A DNA stretch of 64,000 bases from Paragyromitra xinjiangensis (GCA_038503065.1 JBCAMK010000004.1:1873001-1937000), one strand, 5' to 3'. Shown: positions 1 to 12,526, counted from the first letter of the stretch. The notes: generated by a model not told the origin, from the sequence alone. Translations and numbers: made by a program.

Positions 1-1660
1 GATTCGGATATCGAAGTTCACCGTAAGCACCAGTACTCTCCCAGCCTCCACCAGAAATCCAACTGACAGTAATTCCTACAGCAAATGTTGACAAACGTTC
101 CTTTATTAATGCCAAAAGACGCCAGATACACGAGGCACGTGCTGTACGGAAGCAAAACATCACCAACATTCGCATAGAGCTCTCTATGAATGAAGTCCTA
201 CTTAAGCGCTTGACAAAACTCATTCACACCCTAGAGTCAACCACCGGATCTAAATCTCCCGAGGAAATAGTGCTTCAGGCACTTGTCGATATTTCTTCCG
301 AGGAAGGCAAAGAGAAGATTCCAGCTCTCCCACCTAACACCCCTACCTACGCTCAAATGATGGCGTCACTAGTCGACTCAATAAAACGAGAAATAGACCA
401 GGAAGCACCCGACGACCGTGCAAAAACTTTTTTAGATAAACTCCACGAACATAAGGTGAAACTTACAGAAGTGCATCGCCAATCTGCCAAGAAGCTGGCG
501 GAGCTTGAAAAGGAAGATAACGCCAAAATTACTAGCGACCATCTCCATGATGGATTCTCTGCTGGTCATGTCAACAAAACGGTCCAGTTTCCAGCCGCCC
601 CAGAGAGGAAGAAAAAGTCAACCCAAAAAGTACAAGCGGTGGAGCAACTTAACTCAGGAACGAAGCCCATCGATCCAAGGAACGATTCTGCGTCTTCAGG
701 GGCAGAGGCAGATCTAGAAGAATCGGCAGAAGATGATAATGAAGATCATATCGAGCCGACGAAGCTAGGCATAGAATTCGCTAAAATAAAAATTGGAGAT
801 TATCGGAAATGTATGGAATACATCTCGAGAAACCCAGCTGTCGTAGCTGAGAAAGAAACCGACGGACTCTTAATCGAAGCTTTCAATTCACAGATGGATG
901 GCAAAGATGACTATGCGAAACAGTGTGTGCATCAAGCCCTACTTTTACAATATTGTCGACAGCTAGGAAGGGATGGTGTTGCGTTATTTTTTAAAAGGTA
1001 TACAGTATTCCGTTAGCCGCTCATCTGTTACATCATCCTAATACGCCTTGCTTAGAATTACCACGCCAAACCATCAAGCACAAAAGGTCTTTCATGAAGA
1101 TGTTATGACCACTTACCAACGTATCCGTGAACGAGCGAAGTCCATGGCCGAAGAGCGAACAAGTGAAGCTGCAGGGATAGAGCAAATCCAACTACACGCT
1201 GTGGATCCGAACACCCAAATTACTATTGCTGTGCCATCAATTGGCTCAGATGATCCAGAAATCCAAAAGTCAAGAGAGATATTTGAGACCTTTCCTCCCG
1301 GATTACAACGAGCTCTTGAGAGCGGTAGCTTAGACGAGGTCAATAAGGTACTCGGAAAGCTGAGTGTAGAGGAAGCCGAAGAAGTAGTTGGGCTGCTCGG
1401 AGAGGTTTGTGAGCCCCAAGTTACCACCCATTATCTTCAATTCAATAGTTTACACTCAGTATCAGGGAGGGATGTTATCGCTCGAAAGCCAGATCATCGA
1501 CGCCACAACCGAGGAAGGCAAGGAGAAACTCAAGCAAATTGAAGAGGACGAGAGGCAAGCAAGAGCGAATCACTCTGACAGTACAGATGCTACCGAAACG
1601 GAAACGAAAGGAAAAGGAAACGAAAAGGCACAACCTTCCCACGTCGAAGAAGTTGATTGA
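1..1660 (+). CDS. cdc37: Hsp90 co-chaperone Cdc37 (5' end outside the window)
   Basis: Cdc37 loads protein kinase clients onto Hsp90 in the cytosol. I read exons 1-22, 82-997, 1056-1404 and 1466-1660, joined by GT-AG introns of 58-61 nt. The first bases encode the N-terminal family signature DSDIEVHPNVDKRSF, split by intron 1, so only about ten residues and the start codon are missing. The middle carries the Hsp90-binding core (LGIEFAKIKIGDYRKCMEYI, then an FFKR motif split by intron 3). The C-terminal segment reads GMLSLESQIIDATTEEGKEK before a charged tail ending EEVD, which resembles the Hsp90/Hsp70 C-terminal EEVD; that may be chance. Family identity is very secure. The exon joins are inferred from frame and conservation. 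Confidence 0.95.
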
Positions 1661-2401
1661 TTCCCCTGGGCCCCTTGAGCATTAGTGGTCTTCTGCTATT
1701 TGCCCATGTGTGAGGAGTGGCTCTGACGTTCCTTTACGCTTTCTTAAGATTGTCTGAAAGTCTGCATGTATGTCACTCGGGAGCTAACCTCCCGCCCTCT
1801 CATTTATCCCTTACCAGCAACCTCTTTTAAGCTGCGATGCATATACTCTAGAAAAACTTAAAATATTCTTTCAAAACATTACTTAGTCGTCAGGATAGTT
1901 TTAATATATGTTTTTGGCGGTCATATCTCAATATATTGAAGATATATGCTTCCTGATATTCTTGTACGGCTACAATTGATTTTCGATATAAGCGTTCTCT
2001 TTACAAACATTCATGTATATTGACCATACATATCCAGTCCGGCAGCCCCGTTCTTACTTGTATATCTAAAGCCTACCTCCATCTAAGTACAACCTCAGTT
2101 TAAGTATACCATCCTTTAGTCCCGAGCATATGCTTGTATGCAGAGTGTTAGGTTATGACCGCTTATAAATTCTTTTTGAAAATTCAGCCTCTTCATAGTC
2201 TTTCGGTTATTCGGCAGGTACTCGGGATATTCAATACGGGGGAGTTGCTTTGGGTTGAAGAAGAGACACTAGCGAGCAGAATGGTGGAGCTCCCCCAATT
2301 GGCCAAAACCACATGTAATGGGGATACAGTCGCTCCTCTCTTTATTGTTCTTCCCGCTTTGTACCTGGACAACAGCGTGCAGTATATATACATGTCGGGT
2401 A

Positions 2402-2645
2402 CAGTCGCGTCCGGAAAGTCCTGGCACCCATACCCTAATGATAAGCACAACCAGATACATGTAGTTTCAGATCAAGCCAGAGAACAGCAAACAAAAAGAG
2501 AAGAAAAATACATATGTAAATACTGAGCTGTCACATAACATTCGACCACTTCGTATAGCAACCTTCCCATGGAAATTACAACCCCAATCCGCCGGCAGTC
2601 ACGTTCAGCAGAGGGGATGGTGCCAAGACTTTCCGGACTCGACTG
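2402..2645. repeat. Inverted repeat, 27-nt arms, about 190-bp spacer
   Basis: Bases 2402-2428 and the reverse complement of 2619-2645 match at 25 of 27 positions. The shared core reads GTCCGGAAAGTC followed by a TGGCACC block. Weaker similarity extends outward into TACATGT on both sides. I see no target-site duplication, so it may be a hairpin-forming remnant rather than a complete element. Confidence 0.7.
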
Positions 2646-4032
2646 CAGTTGTACATGTATGTACAGTATGTATAATGAAAGTCATTGGAGATAGAAGTAC
2701 ACATCCTTCCCAATATGCCGTTCAAGGCTATTATTTTATAGGGCCTTACTTTTCTTTTTTCTTACAGACTTTCTATAGAAGCACTTAATCTTCTCTCCTT
2801 TCTTCTCACTCTAATGCTGATATCCCCACCATTACACAGCATTTTGAATAGGTGTGACACGAAGCAGCAAGCAGCGAACTAGTAGGAAGTACAAATAGGT
2901 CAAAACTTAATCTATCGCCAGTGGTAAAATCATACTAAATCCCAGCACTTACACGTACCTCCGCATTAAATTAAGTATTATATACCCAAGTCCCTACCGA
3001 TGCCTTAAAAAATAGTAGGCCGAGACCTAAGCCCTCAGACCATCTTAGTAGCAAAGTCAAGGTGCTTAGTGGCTCAGTGACTCCCCCACTCAAAAACCCA
3101 AGTGTCCCAGCCTTCATATTGCCAGCAGCAAACCCACTGAGACATGGTCCGTGCGTGGCATGAAGTCCTTGGCTGGAGCATCTGACTCAATTTTATGTCT
3201 CAGTAGGGCTTTTACGCTACCAGTGACAGATTACTTCACCACCAGTGGGGACTTGAGTATAAAGTACTGAATTTAACAGAGGTATGCACAGGCACCGAAA
3301 CTTAATCACCAGCAACAAATTAGATCTTCACACACCTGACGCCCCATAGCGAACCACACGGCGAGAAAAGAGAAGCCAAATACACCTCTATATTTACGGT
3401 ATTTTAGGCCAAATAAGAGCCGAACAGGCGTGAATAGCGAAGCATCAAGAAACGCCAGCGCTAGCAAAGACTAAGAGAAATGAATAAAGGCGCTACAAGC
3501 CTGTGCACGAACACCTTGAGATATTAGGAAGCCTTTTCCAACACAACACAAGAAATCACCGAGTGATACCATGTAACGTCGTACCATCCATCTCCACACC
3601 TATCCGATAAGTCACCCAGTTCTTAATTCCAGGATCTATACACCTATAAGACTTGGATAAACCTTCTCAAATAATTCCATCACTCAGTATCCCTCCCCCT
3701 ATATCTTACCACAACAACCATTTATTTTGCCCTTCAGGATAATACATGTATGCATTTACTACCTCGCAACACACAGTTCTTTACAAAACAATACTACAAG
3801 TTTGAATGGCGGGGCCATCCTATACCAAACCTTTGTTCACACCCTAAACGATACTTTATAGATGGTCAGCGAGGCTGTCCAATCAGTTCAGGCCAATCCC
3901 TTCCCTCCGGATCCATGCCCTTTGCTAGTCCTTCTATATGTCTCAACCACTCTTTTCCTCCATATAAACCCCAGTCCGACGCGCCGAACCTCGCGCCGTC
4001 GATCATACCACAAATTTTTGCAAGATCACACA

Positions 4033-4475
4033 TAAATAGTCGAGCAAAGGCGCAGACTGCCTCCCGATCTAGAGGTGTACTTCCAAAATACCCCGCGGGT
4101 GTAAACTACCCCCCTCCCATCATGTAGATACACAACATAACAAAGTATTTATTTCATCATCATCATCATCATCATCACTACTAGTACAACCACATTCCAT
4201 CAAATCTTGCTTGCCAGTTCAGCATGGTGACTCTCCAAGAACAGCAGGAATTTGATTCCTATACTCGTTTCAAGACCACAGTTGCGGACAACATGTCCAC
4301 CAGAGAGCAATTAAAGTTGGATCTAGCGATTTCTTCCAGAAACGGCTTTTTTATTGCTTCACGATGTGTGGTTTAATATTTCACTTAATGAATTGAGAGG
4401 TAGTTTACACCCCGGGGTATTTTGGAAGTGTACCTTTAAGTCGGGAGGCAGTCTACACCTTTGCTCTAAATAGTC
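4033..4475. mobile_element. Non-autonomous TIR element with 9-bp target-site duplication (MULE-type MITE)
   Basis: The element body is 4042-4466 (425 bp). Its left terminal inverted repeat is 4042-4110 and its right is 4399-4466. Aligned as inverted copies they match except for seven substitutions, all transitions, and one single-base indel. The perfect 9-bp direct repeat TAAATAGTC directly flanks it at 4033-4041 and 4467-4475. Long TIRs plus a 9-bp duplication are the hallmark of Mutator-like elements; no transposase fits inside, so it is non-autonomous. The interior has a CAT microsatellite (about 4154-4177) and a 50-codon ORF. Transition-only divergence between the arms is compatible with RIP-like deamination. 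The superfamily assignment is an inference from TSD length and TIR length. Confidence 0.85.
4224..4376 (+). CDS. Small ORF (50 aa) carried inside the TIR element
   Basis: ATG at 4224 opens a 50-residue frame ending TAA at 4376, wholly between the two terminal repeats. It begins MVTLQEQQEFDSYTRFKTTV and continues with a charged, helical-looking stretch (STREQLKLDLAISSRNG) and a short hydrophobic end. The composition looks protein-like rather than random, but I do not recognise the family. It could be a captured host gene fragment (Pack-MULE style), a remnant of the element's own protein, or chance. No intron is needed. Confidence 0.4.
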   Translation: MVTLQEQQEFDSYTRFKTTVADNMSTREQLKLDLAISSRNGFFIASRCVV

Positions 4476-6761
4476 ACTGGAAGAATGTGTTCTGGATGCT
4501 GTAAGCAGTGGCATCTCACTAAAAATCCACCTCACAGCCCCCCCCCTTCTAGTAAGTCTTAGGATATTCCAACCGCTCCGAAGACGGTCATAAAGCTAGA
4601 TGCACAAAGTCGGAGTGATGCATGATAGCGAGTCACGAATCATAGAGTAACCTCCAGTTATGATATAGTAACATCATAAAGGAACACAAAGGTTTTGGTG
4701 GCGCTGACACGTTTGAAGATCTTAAAATTTATTGGTGAGCAGTATATACTGAAGTGTAGCAGAAGTCTGGGGTTAATATCTTAGCCTTACTTATCCAATC
4801 CTAAGAGAGGGTTACGAAATTGCAACAAGAAATCTGGTTTCCGAGAGAAATTCAAAGTTGACGAAAACAAACAATAGCTAGGATGCCTGTGAGCATATAT
4901 TCCATTAATCCCTCTAGGATTTTCAGGTCCTCCGTTAAGACTTATAAGACCCTCTCAGTGGTCAGAAACCCTTTCCCATCTAGCTTAAGCCAACGTACCA
5001 GTAGGTCGTGAAAATCGAAACTAAAAAAGAGATACCTTTAGGCTCAATGATTTTATTCTTGGAAGAGGGCAAGAGAAATCTACATTCTCCTCTCCTTTCA
5101 AAGTTAAAGCGGAACGCAATTTGCGTTAGGATTTCAGATTGGGAACGAAAGATAGATGTAAATTTTGGGACGGAGTCGAGATCATATTTATCCTTGTAGG
5201 CAGAAAGAGGGACGGCAGAAAGAACCCGAATAAGGAACCCGAAGAGTGGCACTGCCTATAAAGTTTCGGTTTAAGACGCCCCTCCAGCAATTCGTGAGAC
5301 TTCTAACCCTCACCAACCTGAATCGAGACAAAAAACCCCTTGATTAGTACCATAAAACCTTTAGGCTCGCATATATATACCATGAATGTGCCAAAGGTTA
5401 TAGGGAAGTGATGCCTGACATGGCAACGCTGGAACACTACCCAAATACTTATATTTTGCCACCACCAGATACCAAATTGAAGCGGCTTTTGATGATGACC
5501 ATAACTTGTTGAATCTATAGGATGGATCATCTGATGTTCCCTAGGAAATGAGCCTATTAGGTAGGAAGTAACATAAAGATGGTGACTCCCAGCAAATAGG
5601 TAGTAATCAAATAGACAATGATAGACCTTGTTCGGTTTTTCTGACCAGAATCATCTTTGCGTGGGCTAATTAGCCTTGAAAGCCCTATCACATCAATCAG
5701 TTATATGGTCGTTGAGAATCGACATTGTTTTTGAGGTGTGCATCACTTTCCCGCAGCCTCTGTAATTGGTAGATGTACTAGTCTCCAAGTTACCGGTCCT
5801 AATATACCTTTATTTGAGTGCCACTCTCCGAAGAACGAGAAAACAAACCGTCCTAACTTATTTCCTGAAACACCAGAAAAAAACTCGACTCTGAAGGCAT
5901 TCTAAAATAAAAGTCAGTGTTTTGGGGGAAGCTTAGTCGTGAACATTCCAAAACCATTATTCAATCATTTAGCCATCCCAGAACCGCGCAAAATCTCTAG
6001 TCTCATGCCCACGTTGCAGTCGCCCAGATTTTTTCAATATTGGGTGTTTAAAATCTAAATTCTTCGGAGAAATCACGTCAACCACCCAAAATAAATAGCA
6101 ATTTTCCCAAAAGGTCCAGAATCGAGACAACAAAATTTCTTAGAACGCTCACCTCGATATAACGAGAGATCTCTCCAGGACGGGTCTTCTTGGACTGTTC
6201 GCAACAGGCTCAATGAGTTTTTTCATATGACACTATTAAGACTTTTATCGGTATATAGCCCTCTACTTGCTTGAGACTACTGGCATTACACCTTCCGTTT
6301 TATAGGCATGCTTTTTGCATCACAAATTCAAACCTAGACTTGACAATAGCCTGCCAAGAAGAGACCTGCCCGATGTCGCCGACTAAGCGAGGTCTTGGCA
6401 TACTCATAAATACGCGCAGCAAACACCGATGCCTTCGTCCATCACCAACCACCAGTGAAAGGAAAAAAAGGGCTCTGTTTATGTTCTGGTTTGTACAGAA
6501 GATTCATTGCAGGCTTTGAGATTGACGTACTTGCACTTCTCATTTACAAAATTCTCACACCCTCCACCTGCTCTAAGTACCGCCATCAGGTCTCCGCGTT
6601 TCCTCTACCTACCCGTAAACTATATTCATACCTAATCCATCAATTCAGCTTCCTCTCCTTCAATCAGCAGCACAACAAAGACCAATATTCACCCTACAAT
6701 CCATCCCATTTGTAGAACTTTTCTTCAGTTCATCAAATTAGGAGCTTCAGAACAAGCAAAC

Positions 6762-8310
6762 ATGGCGTATAGTGACGAGCAAGTGCTTTCCAAACTCAGC
6801 GCTCTGAATGAAACACAGGAAGGCATCGTGACAGCAGCTCAATGGATCATGTTCCACAGGTAAGCGGGAGCCCTTGAGGATATGCCGAATATTTAAATTT
6901 TCAACTGTGGAAGCAGACAAACGGACATTGCTAATCTAGAGCAGGCGGAGTGCGAAACGCACCGGAGAGCTTTGGTTGCAGCGTTTGAAGGAATCCACGC
7001 CCCACAAAAAGTTAAACTTGATATATCTCGCAAATGGTGAGGATACCCACGTATACCCGGCCCTTATTCTTAAATTATCACTCCTAACTCAGTTTACCTT
7101 CTAGAGGTTGTTCAACAATCGAAGGCGCGCCGCAAGGTCGATTTCCTCGTCGCTTTCTCACCCGTATGTATTGAGAACCTTTGACCGAAGATAGCTTTTG
7201 ACTTACCCTTATAGATTATTGCAGAAGCATGCGAAGTCGCGTACAAGTCAGCTCCACCCGAAATTCAAAACAAGATCAAGCGCGTAATTCAAGTATGGCG
7301 TGAACGCTCGATTTTCGAGACTGAAGTTCAGAGCGGCATCGAGAAACGCCTAGATGGTATATTCCAACCTTTGTCCACTCCCTCATATGAAATGAACTCG
7401 GCTAACGGAATTTTAAGATATCGATAAAAGCAAATCTGGTTCTAGCTCGGTTACAGGGACCCGCAAACTTGGTGGTGGGCTGTTTGGTGGTTCCCTTGGT
7501 GGTGGTAGTCTCGGTAGTGGAGGGGGAACGAATACACCACTAGAGTTCACTCCCTTGATCAACAGCCACAAGGGCCTCCAGACTAAGCTTTCTTCGTCTA
7601 CTATCGCAGTTGGTACAGCAAATACCGAATATCAAAGACAATTCGACACCGACACACTCCCTGTGGCACCCGTATATGCAGCACGGCTTTCATCTCTGCT
7701 TAAAACTCTTGACAACGCCCATATTGCTGTTAAAGGTGCCATCGAAGCCCGCGAAGCACACATCAGAAACCTTGAGAAACTCTTACTACAAAGCAAGGCA
7801 GCGCTGGAGACCGACAAAAAGCAGTTTCACGACATCTCCGAAAAGCGGCAAAAGGCTGAGACCACTAAACAGGAGGTTGAAATGATGATTCTTCGAGACA
7901 TGGAAGAATCCAAAAATGCTAGCGGTGATGGAGTGGACACCCATCACGGAGGCCATCACTCGACACCACCAGATGATCTCAAATCTCCTGAAATCGAAGC
8001 ACTTACTCCACCACACCAGATCAATTTTGAGCCACCCCCTCCTCCATCTACGAGCGAACATCACCAACATTCAACCGTGCCTACCCTTCCGTCACGACCT
8101 CATACCTTCTCGCAAGGTGCCTCTGAACTGCTGGCCAGCTTGTCCGCTCCTTTGAACGGTGGCGGTTTGAAAAGAGACCAGAGAGAAGATATCAACATGT
8201 ATGAAGGTCTCGATGACGATGTGGCAGACATGTTTAGGAATGACGCTCAAACGACCGGCCAGCAAGCCAACAAAAGAATGAAAATTGTGGATGATGAATA
8301 TCATCCGTGA
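6762..8310 (+). CDS. rtt103: CID-domain RNA polymerase II CTD-binding protein (Rtt103/RPRD1 type)
   Basis: Predicted to bind the Ser2-phosphorylated CTD of RNA polymerase II and to act in 3'-end processing and termination in the nucleus. Exons are 6762-6859, 6945-7036, 7105-7163, 7215-7356 and 7418-8310, giving 427 aa in one clean frame. The start lies in the first exon (MAYSDEQVLSKLSALNETQE). Residues 1 to about 135 form the CID: AQWIMFHRR, LWLQRLKES, LNLIYLANEVVQQSKARRK and WRERSIFE are family hallmarks. A Gly/Ser-rich linker follows (about 145-175), then a long coiled coil near residues 220-300 and a Pro/His-rich tail ending DDEYHP. Family very secure; orthology to yeast Rtt103 is likely. 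Confidence 0.93.
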
Positions 8311-10487
8311 GTGTATTTTAGCCTACCACCAAAGCCGATACTGGGTCTGAGGTGCTGCTTTTTATTTTATTTTCCTATATCTCCGTCTCTAACTTCGTTT
8401 CCTTTTTCCTTTTAAGCAGCGGGGGGTTTCATTCAAACAAGACCCTTGTTCTCTTAAAGTACAGTGATTCACACTTTAGTAGAAACACCAGACCTAGGAT
8501 TCATAAATATCGAGTGATTTTGTATGAGTGTAACAGAGTCTCAGCGAAAGCCAGTAGATTCATGCCTTGCGCTGGCGCCCCATATCATGCAGGCGAGGTA
8601 AAAAAATGCTATATCTAGCGATGGAATGCTCGATAATTCTGTACTTAATAACTTCCGTTTATTTGAAACTTGCAGTTAGGAACATTGAGACACATGATCA
8701 TAGCAAGCTAAAAGACACCAATAAAAAACGAACCACAGATGTCAAAAAAATTTATTCCCAAACTATTAACGGCATCGTATCACGGCCAGTCTATTTAGAT
8801 TACACCGTGTTATGAAAACCCGGGTACAAGACTCATTCAACCAACCGAGCCTACATTTATTAAGGCGATCTTCATACTACATGTATGTACATGCTCTCTA
8901 CATTGACAACTTGCTCATGGATTTTGGTCCTTTCCGTGAGTTTTTAACCCCTTCAACGTTTGCCATACTAGGAACGGTATCCAGTATGCTGTGGCAATTG
9001 CGCAGCCTCCTGCCCGCTGCAGCATTCTTCTGTAATAGCATTTTTGCTTGAGAAATACAGTACCTCAAAAAATAAGCCTGATGTGGTGAAAAAGTGGCGG
9101 AAAGGAAAGGGGCTCTACCATATCTAGCCAGCTCAGGTTCCTTCCATACGGGAGCCAAATTATATTGGCCAATACGGCAGAGCACGAGACTACATGTATG
9201 TAGCAGCTTCAATATAAGTGTCGTCCTAGGAAGCCCACTCAACAATATTTATTACTAAGAGCCCCTATAAATCTTAATTTTCTAAACCCCTTAACGGATA
9301 TTTTGAAGACGCGAAGGGTTCGGATGGCGCATTTTGTCAAGAGCTGTGAAATCTTTTGAAAGCGATCATATGGTATAAGGGGCTACTTTTACATTTTCTA
9401 TAGTATAGTATAGCATTGCATTCGGCAGATTTCTCGAATATCTTGAACCACAGAACAAGGCGCAAATTCTTTGGCGTTTTTTTCGCAGCACTCTCCTTTG
9501 GGTGGATGTTTCTTAGCCTCGATTCCCATGAAACAGGTTAGATGCTGTAAGACACCCTTGTAGTTCACTGTTTATAGTATACCTCTACTGCAAAAGGGAT
9601 CGAGAAACTAAGCCGATAAGCAGAATCTTCGCCGAGGGTCAACAACGGCCTTAAATCTCGAGTCCAGGTCCCTCGGTCTTCCTCCACCCCCCACTGAAAT
9701 AGCTAAACCCTAAAATATGACTCGTGGGTGAGTATACGTAAGTGAGCTTTTTATTTTTCGGCGCCTATATTCGGCCCGGAGGTGTGTTTATGTGCACGTG
9801 GCCAAGTTTTCCTATACTCTACGTGACCTCCACGTTAGAATTTCTGAAGCTATCACTACCGCAACACCGATAAAAGCAAAAGAGGGATATCATACCGCCT
9901 AGAATTTCAGGAAAGGCTATTGATTCTCGCTCACCAGTATTATATGCTTACGTATGCTTGTAGAGGTCCGCAATTTGATGGATTCATGGAAGATGAAATT
10001 AACAGTATCGCTTGGAGATACCCTTGTGCTTGGAAGTGATCCCACATGTAGTACAGGATCTCGGCGGGCAACTTCTTGACCCTTAAAAAGACACAAATGA
10101 TAATAATATGGGGTAGAGTGACCTTGGCTCGAAAATTCAATCCATCCTAAACAGTTTCCCGAATGAAACTTTGGTGAATTCTGTGTAGGAGTTCGATAAT
10201 GAGGCTGGAGTAGCCTAAACGATGCACGCATTGGCTGTGCGGGCCACCGATTGGATAAATACTGCCAACCAATAAGATCCACGCTTGGCGCAGGGCTACT
10301 TAAAGAGGGTGGCCATCCCACCTTGATGAAGCTCTTCTCCTCATGAACCCTCGTTTTCACAAAAAGTTAGACTTTCCATGAAGCGCAAAACCACTTCAGT
10401 GTGCCGTTGTTGCCCGTTTCTCTTCATTGCTGAAGCGCAACCACCCCTTTATCCTATTGCTCCAGCCACCATTCGTCTGCTTCCAGC
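8311..10487. other. Intergenic region (2.2 kb)
   Basis: No supportable gene was found. Short open frames occur in several registers but have no family features. Two near-identical sites, ACTACATGTATGTA followed by C or G, lie at 8877 and 9190, each containing the TACATGTA palindrome discussed in the findings. The 3' half is the upstream region of the RING-PHD gene. Confidence 0.6.
10230..10273. promoter_or_regulatory. Three CCAAT-box cores upstream of the RING-PHD gene
   Basis: ATTGG occurs at 10230-10234 and 10250-10254, and CCAAT at 10269-10273, about 215-260 bp before the ATG at 10488. CCAAT cores bind the fungal CBC/HAP complex. Three cores in 44 bp in both orientations is suggestive, but function is inferred. 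Confidence 0.4.
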
Positions 10488-12526
10488 ATGAACGAGCGCT
10501 CTTGCCCTGATCCAGACGCGGTCCCACAGCCACATTTACAGCCACACCAATTCCAAGAGCCACTGACGGCATATTCCTTGACAACCGCAAATGCACGCCA
10601 GGATTCTGATGCCGTAACGTGTATCGTATGCCTTATCGACCTTCCGCAAGAATCGATTCCAGCCACTGGGGAGTATGACCCCGTAGCTAGATTGGTCCCC
10701 TGCAATCATGCTATGCACAACAGTTGCCTGATGCCTTGGATGGAGAGGGCAAATAGCTGCCCAATTTGCCGAGGTACTTTCAACAAAGTTTCTGTTTCTG
10801 CAACTCTTTCGAGTATGTATCATCGCTCTCTATCTCTCTCTTTCGCTCTCGATCTTCTGGGGTATCTTATCTAAAATATCGGCTGCTAGGTGCTACCCTG
10901 GAAACTTATCCGGTAAAAGACAAAGTACAGGTCCACCACTATGACAACCCACTATTCGGTGACGAAGAGGGAGGAGCATGCGAAGTGTGCATCCGTGGTA
11001 ACAACGAGGATGTTCTCTTGGTTTGTGATGACTGCGACAGATCCTACCACACCTACTGTATCGGACTCGATTCAATCCCTCCACAAGCCACATGGTATTG
11101 TCCTGGATGTCGTGGAAGATATCAAACAGGGCAGCCTACATCCGGATTATATGCATCTGCTCGCTCCCGTACACGGCAAACTCTAGGATCTGAGGGAAGT
11201 ACAAGGACTATTGGTGCAGTCCGTCGACTACAACAACAAACTCATTACGACATCTTACGGCGTGAGGATAGAGCTTGGCGGCACGCATGGCAACATCTTG
11301 ACTCGGATCTTGAGTTCTTAGGCGAGGATCATGCGGCACCAGTTAACTTAGTTGAAGAGCAACTAGGGAGTCAGCATGCTCGTCAAGCAGCTCGTATGAT
11401 GCGTCGCCGCGAGGTAGCAGCTGCACAGACTGACGGAGGGCCGAATGCATTTGATCAGCCGTTGGCTTGGATGACGCCAACTTCTAGGCCAAGAACATTT
11501 CCACATTCTCAACAACCAATTAGTGAGGAGGAGAAGTCAGCGTGGAGAATGTTTGATATCGCTGAGGGAATTGAGAAGTCTCCTAGAAAGCGGAGTAGGA
11601 GGTCGAGTCGAGAATTGACCATGTCCCCTATCTCTAACGATGAGAAACCAAGTCGAAAGCGGCCGAGGACGAGGCGCGACTCTCAATTGCTTGAGGCGAA
11701 TAGTAAAAATAGAGATCCTTTGAGCAGTGCGTCAGTAGCTTTAGGCTTGGAGGAATCAGGAAATACCGATTCTGCAGCTTCAGGAAGTTATTTAGGATCA
11801 ATATTGGAAAGCATTGCAAAATCTGCAGAAAACACATTGCCGGATCCACCTCCACTCGGACTTTGGGGAATTGATCTCAGCAGAATGCGACCGGCGTCAC
11901 CAGAACCATCAGGTTTTACTAGTTCCCAGAGTCGCCCAATTTCCCCAATAGGTGCTTCCTTTTCACCTAAAATCTCTCATAGAACCCGACCACATTCGCC
12001 AATTCAGATCCCTTTTCCTTCATCATCCCCTACCCGCAGGACACCAATTGTGCTTCACACTCAGCCGACACCAGTCAGGGCATGGGAGTTATATCCGTCC
12101 CCCCCTCCGGCCAGCGGTGCAGGTTCTCCAATTCAACGTCAACGATGTGATTATCACACATGCTCTTCATCAGACCGAGAAGAACCTGGATCTGATGACA
12201 ACTGTGGTGGGGCGTCGTCTTCCTCTGAGACTGATTCTAAAAGAATTAGAAAGGACCGGCCCCACCGGCAACGACACCAACTGGAAGGAAGCCATTTGCC
12301 CCTTACAGCACAGGACAAAGCATATATAGCGAGGATAGTCCGCTCAGTACTTGAGCCACTCTACCCGGGGCAGTTGTCGAAGGATGACTTTACCGAGATT
12401 AACAAGAGTGTGTCTCGCAAACTTTACCAACTCGTGGAGGCCGATAGGGGTTGTGTAGCAGATAATAAGGAAAAGTGGATGAGAGTCGCAAAGGAAGAAG
12501 TGATGAATGCTGTAGAACGTCCATAA
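10488..12526 (+). CDS. RING-H2 plus PHD finger protein (Asr1/PHRF1 type)
   Basis: Probable nuclear E3 ubiquitin ligase. Exons 10488-10812 and 10890-12526 encode 653 aa; the single intron lies between the two fingers. The RING-H2 has C45, C48, C72, H74, H77, C80, C91 and C94. The PHD finger has C139, C142, C154, C157, H162, C165, C179 and C182 (C4HC3). The middle is long, basic and Ser/Pro-rich (RKRSRRSSR, KRPRTRR), likely disordered with nuclear signals. A conserved-looking helical segment occupies roughly residues 575-653. This architecture matches yeast Asr1 and animal PHRF1, which act on RNA polymerase II; that link is family knowledge. The adjacent gene also encodes a CTD-binding family member. 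Confidence 0.9.

Larger units (their letters stand above)
1661..6761. other. Gene-poor intergenic region (5.1 kb) with repeats
   Basis: No convincing host gene was found on either strand. The open frames here (for example 2155-2526, 3750-4127 and 4980-5252) lack family resemblance and splice context. The region holds an inverted repeat at 2402-2645, a complete TIR/TSD element at 4042-4466, a CAT microsatellite inside that element, and three TACATGTA palindromes. The last few hundred bases are pyrimidine- and CA-rich and are the likely promoter and 5' UTR of the next gene. Confidence 0.6.

Noticed and set aside
2155..2526. 123-aa plus-strand frame
   Set aside because: It runs through an arm of the inverted repeat and has a random-looking composition.
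9917..10360. 147-aa minus-strand frame upstream of the RING-PHD gene
   Set aside because: No family resemblance, no splice context, and it overlaps CCAAT-box promoter sequence.
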